The notes under the pieces are model-generated. The model searched no databases. It had not been told where the DNA came from and worked only from the letters and a program-made list of their open reading frames with translations. The position numbers were made by a program, and so were the translations under genes. Below are positions 1 through 4,795 of a DNA stretch of 5,983 nucleotides, piece by piece. The DNA lies in NCBI GenBank assembly GCA_021413665.1, contig JAIOPW010000325.1, positions 1-5,983 of the forward strand. Direction: 5' to 3'. Position 1 is the stretch's first letter; each line of letters starts with the position of its first letter. Origin of the DNA: Rhodocyclales bacterium (lineage in GTDB: Bacteria; Pseudomonadota; Gammaproteobacteria; Burkholderiales; Rhodocyclaceae).

Positions 1-549
1 AAGCCCTACAAGGCGCTGTTCAAGACGCCCGAAGGCATCACCATGCACAATCCGGACCTGTGCGTTGGTTGCGGTGACTGCCAGACCAAGAACGGTTGTC
101 CTTACAGCCACGAGAAACTCGACGCCAAGAGCCTGACCGGCGAGACCTACAGCGTGATCAGCCTCAACGCCGCGCAAGACGAGCCGCAGCCCTTCTGGGC
201 GGACAAGACCTCGGCGATTCCGGGCTGCACGTCATCGGGCGCCGAGGTGGCGGCCAGGGCCGGTGCCCGGCTTCCCGCGATGAACGACTGGCAGGGCGGC
301 GAACTGAAAGCTATCCGCTCGGACGACGTCATCGAGAAGTGCACCTTCTGCTACCACCGCGTGACCAACGGCCTGCAGCCGGCCTGCGTCGAGGTCTGTC
401 CGTCCCAGGCCCGCATCTTTGGCGATCAGCAGGATCCGAACAGCAAGATCTCGCAGATCCTGAAGAAGGAAAAGTCTTTCCGCCTGCAGGAAGACAAGAA
501 GACCAAGCCCAACGTGCACTACGTAGGGAAGTACAGTCCCCGTGCGTGA
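1..549 (+). CDS. Iron-sulfur (4Fe-4S) electron-transfer subunit of a molybdopterin oxidoreductase, 5' partial
   Basis: The reading frame is open from the first base, so the true start is upstream; 182 C-terminal residues are visible. Two cysteine groups typical of the DmsB/TtrB/PhsB-like electron-transfer subunits of complex iron-sulfur molybdoenzymes are present: C21-X2-C24-X2-C27-X5-C33-P, and C114-X2-C117-X11-C129-X3-C133-P (fragment numbering). In this family the protein passes electrons between the molybdenum catalytic subunit and a membrane or cytochrome partner. The stretch between the two groups is about 80 residues, against roughly 15-20 in DmsB, so there is an insertion; it contains one extra Cys (C76). 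The C-terminus is Lys-rich. The next gene, a TorD-type chaperone 73 bp downstream, supports the molybdoenzyme context. The substrate of the enzyme cannot be told from this part, and no catalytic or NrfD-type membrane subunit is visible. Confidence 0.88.
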   Translation, partial: KPYKALFKTPEGITMHNPDLCVGCGDCQTKNGCPYSHEKLDAKSLTGETYSVISLNAAQDEPQPFWADKTSAIPGCTSSGAEVAARAGARLPAMNDWQGGELKAIRSDDVIEKCTFCYHRVTNGLQPACVEVCPSQARIFGDQQDPNSKISQILKKEKSFRLQEDKKTKPNVHYVGKYSPRA

Positions 550-560
550 CATAGAATCAG

Positions 561-580
561 GGGCCGGTTTCGATCGGCCC
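561..580 (+). other. Short intergenic hairpin between FeS subunit and chaperone genes
   Basis: The arms GGGCCG (561-566) and CGGCCC (575-580) pair perfectly around an 8-nt loop. It sits 11 nt behind the stop codon of the iron-sulfur subunit and ahead of the chaperone's ribosome site. No T-run follows, so it is not a convincing terminator; it may stabilise the upstream mRNA or lower chaperone expression relative to the structural genes. Only the pairing is seen; the role is inference. Confidence 0.35.
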
Positions 581-612
581 GTTCTCCGTTCGGCGCCGGG
601 TGCAATCGTTTC

Positions 613-617
613 AGGAG
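613..617 (+). promoter_or_regulatory. Ribosome binding site deciding the chaperone start
   Basis: AGGAG, 5 nt before the ATG at 623. It favours this start over the upstream in-frame ATG at 542. Confidence 0.7.
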
Positions 618-622
618 TTGCA

Positions 623-1300
623 ATGACCGACTATGTCAACGGCAAGGCTGGCGCGCGAGAGGATCTGTGCCGCTTCCTTTCCGCCTGCTATTGCGAACCC
701 GGCACGGAATTTGGAGAGGAGCATTTGTTCGACTCCATGCTTGCCGCAGCGAGCGCCGTCGATCCTGCTCTTGTCGAGTCCGTCCGCAAACTGGGCGCCG
801 AGTTCGTGGCGCAGGACATGGAGACACTGCTGGTCGACTACACCGCGCTGTTCATCGGCCCTGCGCAACCGAGGGCCATGCCCTACGCCTCGTTCTGGTT
901 GACCGACGACCAGTCGATGCGGCACGAGGCGACGGAGGCGGTGCTGGATTTCTACGAGCAGGGCGGTTTCGACGTCAGCGAAGAGATCCACGAATTGCCG
1001 GACCACATCGCGGTGGAACTGGAGTTTCTCTACGCGCTGATCTTCGCCCGAAACCAGGCGCAAGCCGAAGGCGACACGGAGGAACTGTCGGCCGCCAGCG
1101 CGCTGCATCGCCGTTTTGCCGTCGAACACATGGGCGCCTGGATCGGGCCGTTCGCTGCCGCAGTCAACTCGGGTGCCGCGACAGCGTTCTATCGTGAACT
1201 GGCCGAACTCACGCGGCGCTTCGTGCAGATGGAAGCCGAATCGCTGGCCGGAAATTCAGGTGTGGAACCCATTGACCGCATCGACACCGGAAGCGCATGA
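623..1300 (+). CDS. TorD/DmsD-family molybdoenzyme maturation chaperone
   Basis: This is a 225-residue all-helical cytoplasmic protein without signal peptide or membrane segments, matching the TorD/DmsD/NarJ-like chaperone family in length. These proteins bind the Tat signal peptide and apo-form of a molybdopterin oxidoreductase and hold it until the cofactor is inserted. Visible family signatures are the segment around residues 72-93 (DYTALF..P....PYASFWL) and the LPDHIAVELEFL motif at 125-136, which corresponds to the conserved E-x-PDH-x-x-x-ELEF core. The start at 623 was chosen because an AGGAG ribosome site (613-617) lies 5 nt before it; an in-frame ATG at 542 would overlap the upstream gene by 8 bp, adds 27 residues of non-conserved sequence and has no such site. 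It follows the iron-sulfur subunit in the same direction, so its client is probably the catalytic partner of that subunit. Confidence 0.9.
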   Translation: MTDYVNGKAGAREDLCRFLSACYCEPGTEFGEEHLFDSMLAAASAVDPALVESVRKLGAEFVAQDMETLLVDYTALFIGPAQPRAMPYASFWLTDDQSMRHEATEAVLDFYEQGGFDVSEEIHELPDHIAVELEFLYALIFARNQAQAEGDTEELSAASALHRRFAVEHMGAWIGPFAAAVNSGAATAFYRELAELTRRFVQMEAESLAGNSGVEPIDRIDTGSA

Positions 1301-1315
1301 AATTGCCATCAATCA

Positions 1316-1341
1316 GCGACAGGTGTCGCGATTATGTGACG
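1316..1341 (+). promoter_or_regulatory. Candidate activator (enhancer) site upstream of sigma-54 promoter
   Basis: GCGACA (1316-1321) and TGTCGC (1324-1329) form a perfect 6+6 bp inverted repeat with a 2-bp centre. A third related half-site, GTGACG, lies at 1336-1341, exactly 20 bp (about two helical turns) from the first. The palindrome is about 70 bp upstream of the -24 element, a normal distance for a sigma-54 enhancer-binding protein. The regulator itself is not in the window and I do not recognise the motif as that of a named activator. Confidence 0.4.
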
Positions 1342-1354
1342 AATTGGAGGCAAC

Positions 1355-1384
1355 CCCCTCATGTATTGGTACAGTGCCGAGGGG
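1355..1384 (+). other. Inverted repeat between activator site and promoter
   Basis: CCCCTC (1355-1360) and GAGGGG (1379-1384) are perfectly complementary across 18 nt. Inside lies an approximate 15-bp dyad centred on 1373 (1366-1380). It ends 10 bp before the -24 element. It could be a weak end-of-transcript stem for the chaperone operon, or an operator; it is followed by AAAAG rather than a T-run, so a standard terminator is unlikely. Confidence 0.3.
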
Positions 1385-1394
1385 AAAAGTTTGA

Positions 1395-1410
1395 TGGCAC
1401 AAGGATTGCA
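1395..1410 (+). promoter_or_regulatory. Sigma-54 (RpoN) -24/-12 promoter
   Basis: TGGCAC (1395-1400), 5 bp, TTGCA (1406-1410) match the RpoN consensus TGGCAC-N5-TTGCW at every conserved position, including the invariant GG and GC. Transcription would start near 1420-1422, giving a leader of about 160 nt before the cytochrome gene at 1582. Such promoters are silent without an ATP-dependent activator, so the cytochrome operon is probably switched by a specific signal. The upstream palindrome fits that reading. Confidence 0.75.
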
Positions 1411-1581
1411 CGTAGGTCAAGGTCAAGGACCAGTCTTTTTATTCACGTCGTCGCTTTCCTCGGGTTTGCGGGGTAGTGTCGGCAAGTCCGGAAGCTATTC
1501 CAGGGGCGTTCGGGCAGCAGGAATATCCTGGAACAAATGACGCGCTAGAACGCATTCCCATATCCATTTCGGAGCCGAATC
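1411..1581 (+). promoter_or_regulatory. Long, possibly structured 5' leader of the cytochrome operon
   Basis: No gene is supported here. At the predicted transcript start lies GGTCAA repeated twice in tandem (1415-1426), whose second copy can fold as GGTC-AAG-GACC (1421-1431) followed by TCTTTTT. Further on, TTCCAGG (1498-1504) and CCTGGAA (1527-1533) are perfect complements across 22 nt. A GGAG ribosome site at 1571-1574 is 7 nt before the ATG at 1582. I do not recognise a known riboswitch. Confidence 0.35.
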
Positions 1582-1926
1582 ATGAAAACCAAAACCACTC
1601 TTTTGCTGACCGGATCACTGTTCGTTGCTCTGGCCGGGCTCGCACCCGTGCATGCGGCCGTCGATGAGGCCGCGGCCCAGGCGCTGGCCAAGAAGAATGA
1701 CTGCTTCAAGTGCCATGCCGTGGACAAGACCAAGAAGGGCCCGTCCTACAAGAAGATCGCCGCCAAGTACAAGGAAAAGAAACTCACCGAGAAGGACGCC
1801 ATCAAGCAGATGACCACCGGCCCCAAGGTCAAGCTCGAAGACGGCACCGAAGAAGAGCACAAGAACATCGAGACCAGGGATGCGGCAGAGCTGAGCAACC
1901 TTGCGCAGTGGATTCTGTCGCGCTGA
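1582..1926 (+). CDS. Small periplasmic monoheme cytochrome c (c551-like), His in place of the usual Met ligand
   Basis: The protein has 114 residues. Residues 1-25 are a Sec signal peptide (MKTK, hydrophobic core, VHA at the cleavage site). The single heme site is C41-F-K-C-H45, followed by the HAVD...GP.YK..AAK pattern of class I c551/c552 cytochromes; the C-terminal helix ends AELSNLAQWIL. In c551 the sixth ligand is a Met 16 residues before the Trp of this helix. Here that region has no Met and H93 lies 17 residues before W110, so bis-His heme ligation is likely; M77 is not shared with the paralogue. It should act as a soluble electron carrier. It is the first gene after the sigma-54 promoter and lies ahead of the large cytochrome. 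Nearly the same protein recurs at 4052-4390. The mature protein is strongly Lys-rich, suited to docking on acidic partners. Confidence 0.92.
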   Translation: MKTKTTLLLTGSLFVALAGLAPVHAAVDEAAAQALAKKNDCFKCHAVDKTKKGPSYKKIAAKYKEKKLTEKDAIKQMTTGPKVKLEDGTEEEHKNIETRDAAELSNLAQWILSR

Positions 1927-2039
1927 TTCCGTAACGCCGCTTGCGGCCCGGTTTGAAGGGCCCTGGCGGCGTGTCCATGCGTGCCAGCCTGAGTGCCAGG
2001 CGAGGTGCTGAAAATCGTCCGCCATTGGAAATGAAAATA

Positions 2040-4046
2040 ATGCCTACCAACAAGTTTGCAGCGTGGCTTGCGGCAGCAACTGTCTGCCTGGCCGGATCTC
2101 TTGCCGGCGGCATTGCCGCGGCGGCCAACGCCCCGGCCGTTTCGCAGAAGCTCGACAACGCCACCTGCCAGACCTGCCACGACGGCAAGAAGGGCAAACT
2201 GGAGGTGCCAAAGGCCGACGGCGAAAAGCGCGCGCTGCACGCAGTCAATACGGATAAATATGGCAAGAGCGTGCACGCCAAGATGGAGTGCGTCGCCTGC
2301 CACAAGGAAATCATCGACAACGTGACGCCCCACCAGAAGGTGGCCGGCGCGCCGAAAGTCGATTGCGCCCAATGCCACCTCGACCTGTGGGAAGCGGCGA
2401 AAAAGGACAACAAGACCGCCGAGAAGCCGCGGCTGGGCATCGTTGCCGACAACGTCGCGGCCTACAAGAAATCCTTCCACGCCAAACCGAACAAGGATGA
2501 GCCGACCAAGCTGAACGCCATCTGCAGCGACTGCCACAATGTGCATACCTTCGACGTGCCGCCGCGCGGCACGCAGGAACGCAAGGAGTGGCACTTGACC
2601 GTGCCCACGGTCTGCGGCGAGACCTGCCACACGGACCATCTGGAAGATTGGACGGCGTCGGCGCACGGCCGGGAAGCCACCGAGAAGAAGAATTTCAAGA
2701 CTGCGGTCTGTTCCGACTGCCACACCACACACGACATCGTCGGCAGCTCCACCGACAAGGCCAAGCTGTCGATCACCGCCAGTTGCGGCGATTGCCACAA
2801 GGATGCCTACGAGTCCTACAAGGCCTCCTACCACGGCCAGGTGAACCGGCTGGGCTATGCCTATACCGCCAAATGCGCGGACTGTCATGGCAGCCATGCC
2901 ATCGAGCCTTCGAAAGATCCGAAATCGAAAATGCACGAGAAGAACCGGCTGAAGACCTGCCAGAAATGCCACAGCGGGAAGGAGAACAAGCCGCCCCTGG
3001 CGACCGCCGGCTTCCTCAGCTTCAGCCCGCACGGCAACAGCCACGACTTCGCCAAGTACCCGGAAATCTGGCTCACCACCAAAGCCATGATCGCACTGCT
3101 GGTCGGCGTCTTTGCTTTCTTCTGGCTGCATTCGGGCCTCTGGTGGTATCGCGAGTATGCGGATCGCAAGCAGGGCAAAAACGTGCCGCACGTCATGACC
3201 GACAAGCTGCCGCCGGAGTTCGCCGCCAAGCATGTCAAGCGCTTCGGTCCGATGTGGCGCCTTGCGCACCTGGCATTTGCGCTCAGCGTGATGACGCTGG
3301 TGCTGACCGGGATGGCGGCGTTTTTCCCCGAGACCAGCTGGGCCAAGACGGTGATGGCGGCATTCGGTACGCCCAAGATCGCCGGACAGGTACACCGTCT
3401 GGCGGCCTACACCATGCTGGGCATCTTCGCCATCCATCTGGTCGTGATCACGATCGGCATCGCCCGCAACTGGAAGAATTTCAGGTTCTTCGGTCCGGAT
3501 TCCTTCGTACCGAACTGGAAGGACATGTACGACATGATCGGCATGTTCAACTGGTTCATCGGCAAGGGGCCGCGTCCCGCGATCGAACGCTGGTCCTACT
3601 GGGAGAAGTTCGACTACTGGGCGGTGTTCTGGGGTATGGCCATCATTGGCGGCAGCGGCATGATGCTTGCCTTCCCGCACGTGGTCGCCGCCTACTTGCC
3701 GGGCTGGGTGTTCAACATTGCGATGGTGGTGCATGGCGAAGAAGCGGTACTCGCCGCCGTGTTCCTCTTCACGGTGCACTTCTTCAACAACCACTTCCGC
3801 CCCGACAAACTGCCGCCGCCGGACGTGTTGATGTTCACCGGCACCCAGTCGCTGCAGGAGTTCAGGCACGAGCACCGGGCGCAATACGACCGCCTGGTGG
3901 AAGCCGGCCAGCTTGAGAAGTACCTGGTGGATGCGCCGTCGGCACCCTTCACGCTGGCCTCTAAGATACTGGGCCTGGTGCTGATCGCCTTCGGCCTGAC
4001 ATTGCTGGTGTTGATCGCGATCGGTTTTGCCGGCGGCGGCCACTGA
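2040..4046 (+). CDS. CbcL-like inner-membrane quinol dehydrogenase: nine-heme cytochrome c fused to cytochrome b domain
   Basis: The protein has 668 residues. A signal peptide (about 1-28) precedes a periplasmic domain with eight CXXCH sites, at residues 43, 84, 109, 162, 224, 249, 279, 307 plus one CX3CH at 192-197, giving nine potential c hemes. A [Y/W]xxSxH motif recurs (as in YGKSVH, YKKSFH, YKASYH) and probably supplies distal His ligands. Membrane helices follow at about 346-369, 408-429, 453-476, 526-550, 562-585 and 641-665. H452/H466 and H565/H580, each pair 14 residues apart, fit the b-heme ligands of FdnI/HydC-type cytochromes b. Nine c hemes plus an FdnI/HydC-like domain is the layout of Geobacter CbcL, which oxidises menaquinol during low-potential metal respiration. 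The resemblance rests on architecture, not alignment. The start at 2040 has GGAA 9 nt upstream; ATG at 2031 is also possible and adds three residues. Two related small cytochromes flank it. Confidence 0.9.
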   Translation: MPTNKFAAWLAAATVCLAGSLAGGIAAAANAPAVSQKLDNATCQTCHDGKKGKLEVPKADGEKRALHAVNTDKYGKSVHAKMECVACHKEIIDNVTPHQKVAGAPKVDCAQCHLDLWEAAKKDNKTAEKPRLGIVADNVAAYKKSFHAKPNKDEPTKLNAICSDCHNVHTFDVPPRGTQERKEWHLTVPTVCGETCHTDHLEDWTASAHGREATEKKNFKTAVCSDCHTTHDIVGSSTDKAKLSITASCGDCHKDAYESYKASYHGQVNRLGYAYTAKCADCHGSHAIEPSKDPKSKMHEKNRLKTCQKCHSGKENKPPLATAGFLSFSPHGNSHDFAKYPEIWLTTKAMIALLVGVFAFFWLHSGLWWYREYADRKQGKNVPHVMTDKLPPEFAAKHVKRFGPMWRLAHLAFALSVMTLVLTGMAAFFPETSWAKTVMAAFGTPKIAGQVHRLAAYTMLGIFAIHLVVITIGIARNWKNFRFFGPDSFVPNWKDMYDMIGMFNWFIGKGPRPAIERWSYWEKFDYWAVFWGMAIIGGSGMMLAFPHVVAAYLPGWVFNIAMVVHGEEAVLAAVFLFTVHFFNNHFRPDKLPPPDVLMFTGTQSLQEFRHEHRAQYDRLVEAGQLEKYLVDAPSAPFTLASKILGLVLIAFGLTLLVLIAIGFAGGGH

Positions 4047-4051
4047 AAGGC

Positions 4052-4390
4052 ATGCGGAGCCCCGGCATAGGAGGCATATTGCTGGTGCTTGCCTTGGGTA
4101 TGGGCGGGCCGGCGTCGGCACAAGTCGCCGCCGACGCCGCCCAGGCGCTGGCGAAAAGAAATGACTGCTTCAAGTGCCACGCCGTCGACAAGACCAAGAA
4201 GGGCCCCGCCTACAAAAGGATTGCTGCCCGTTTGAAGACCAAGCCGGATGCCGTGGAAGTAATCGTCCAGCACGTCACGACCGGTCCCATGATCGAGTTG
4301 CCCGATGGCAGCAACGAGAATCACAAGATCATCGACACCAGGGATCCGGCCGAGCTCAGAAATCTGGCGCTGTGGATCCTCTCGCTCTGA
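4052..4390 (+). CDS. Second small monoheme cytochrome c, paralogue of the gene at 1582
   Basis: The protein has 112 residues. Residues 1-23 form a signal peptide (MR, hydrophobic core, cut after ASA). The heme site is C39-F-K-C-H43. From there it matches the first small cytochrome closely, sharing HAVDKTKKGP.YK.IAA, TTGP, the D-G segment, and HK.I.TRD.AEL.NLA.WILS at the end. H91 occupies the same place as H93 in the paralogue, 17 residues before W108, where c551 has its Met ligand; bis-His ligation is therefore likely. It begins 5 bp behind the stop of the large cytochrome, so translation is probably coupled. ATG 4052 has only a badly spaced AAGG; the strong AGGAGG at 4069-4074 lies inside the coding sequence ahead of a TTG at 4079, but that start would leave a signal peptide lacking its basic N-terminus. 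I prefer 4052. It probably carries electrons from the large cytochrome. Confidence 0.9.
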   Translation: MRSPGIGGILLVLALGMGGPASAQVAADAAQALAKRNDCFKCHAVDKTKKGPAYKRIAARLKTKPDAVEVIVQHVTTGPMIELPDGSNENHKIIDTRDPAELRNLALWILSL

Positions 4391-4414
4391 GCCTTTGAGA
4401 ATCGGCGCTGGTGT

Positions 4415-4497
4415 AGCCCCTGCGCAGCAAGGCGGTCGAGCACAGTACGCTCTGATGAAGCCCCTGCGCAGCAGGGCGGTCAAGCAAAGTGCGCTTT
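4415..4497. repeat. Imperfect tandem repeat, 44-bp unit, two copies
   Basis: Unit one starts at 4415 and unit two at 4459; both open with AGCCCCTGCGCAGCA and then agree at most positions for about 38 bp (a handful of substitutions). The second copy contains a perfect hairpin CCCTGC-GCA-GCAGGG (4462-4476); the same stem in copy one has one mismatch. It lies between convergent operons, behind the second small cytochrome gene. This may be a remnant of a dispersed intergenic repeat family. Confidence 0.7.
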
Positions 4498-4529
4498 CCT
4501 CGCCGCTGCGGATCCTCGCCGCTGCGGAT
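4498..4529. repeat. Perfect 16-bp tandem duplication
   Basis: CCTCGCCGCTGCGGAT occurs twice head to tail, at 4498-4513 and 4514-4529, without mismatch. It directly follows the 44-bp repeats. Perfect identity points to a recent slippage duplication. Confidence 0.8.
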
Positions 4530-4561
4530 GGCGAGACGGCGTTCCGAACCCTCGGCCAGAA

Positions 4562-4582
4562 CGCGCCGGCAATCCTGGCGCG
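4562..4582 (-). terminator. Strong hairpin just past the DUF3460 gene, possible terminator
   Basis: CGCGCC (4562-4567) pairs with GGCGCG (4577-4582), extended inward by a G-T and a G-C pair to an 8-bp stem with a 5-nt loop. It lies 2 nt beyond the stop codon of the minus-strand gene and could end transcription from both convergent operons. No clear T-run follows on either strand, so intrinsic termination is only a possibility. Confidence 0.4.
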
Positions 4583-4584
4583 GG

Positions 4585-4773
4585 CTAGTTGGCGTCGTAG
4601 TAATAGGCCTTGCTCGCCACCGTCGAAGCCTCAGTGTCCTTCATCGCGTCCAGGGTCCGAGGCGGTTTGTCCCACCAGAGCGCGCGCCCCTTCTGCTGTT
4701 CCTTCACTTCCTCGGGATGCTTTTTCATCCATTCGCGCATGAACCTGGTGTGCTCGGATTCGTAGAGGGCCAT
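4585..4773 (-). CDS. DUF3460-family small protein
   Basis: The protein has 62 residues and is highly charged and soluble, with no signal peptide or membrane segment. It opens MALYESEHTRFMREWM and has the central KGRALWWDK segment, which I recognise as typical of DUF3460, a short protein family of unknown function found mainly in Betaproteobacteria. The length is normal for the family. An AAGGA ribosome site stands about 6 nt before the ATG. Only 22 bp separate it from the stop codon of the RelA/SpoT gene, so the two are probably co-transcribed. No function can be assigned; aromatic residues (two Trp, four Tyr) are conspicuous for such a small protein. Confidence 0.85.
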   Translation of the reverse strand: MALYESEHTRFMREWMKKHPEEVKEQQKGRALWWDKPPRTLDAMKDTEASTVASKAYYYDAN

Positions 4774-4795
4774 GGGGATTCCTTTATGGTCTGGG

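Noticed and set aside
542..622. Upstream ATG extension of the chaperone gene
   Set aside because: It overlaps the previous gene, lacks a ribosome site and adds residues outside the family's usual length; AGGAG before 623 is decisive.
1391..1404. Possible FNR box around TTGATGGCACAAGG
   Set aside because: Only the left half matches TTGAT; the right half does not match ATCAA, and the same bases form a full sigma-54 element.
1476..1667. Small open frame overlapping the first cytochrome start
   Set aside because: It has no ribosome site or recognisable features and runs out of frame into the real gene.
1941..2039. Upstream TTG/ATG starts for the large cytochrome
   Set aside because: They place an Arg-rich stretch ahead of the signal peptide and have no ribosome site; the signal peptide begins properly at 2040 (or 2031).
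1746..4121. Very long minus-strand open frame opposite the large cytochrome gene
   Set aside because: It is a shadow of GC-rich coding DNA: its product is His/Arg/Gly-rich with no recognisable domain, while the plus strand has nine heme motifs, a signal peptide and membrane helices.
4415..4529. CRISPR array
   Set aside because: Only two copies of each repeat, directly abutting without spacers, and no cas genes in the window.
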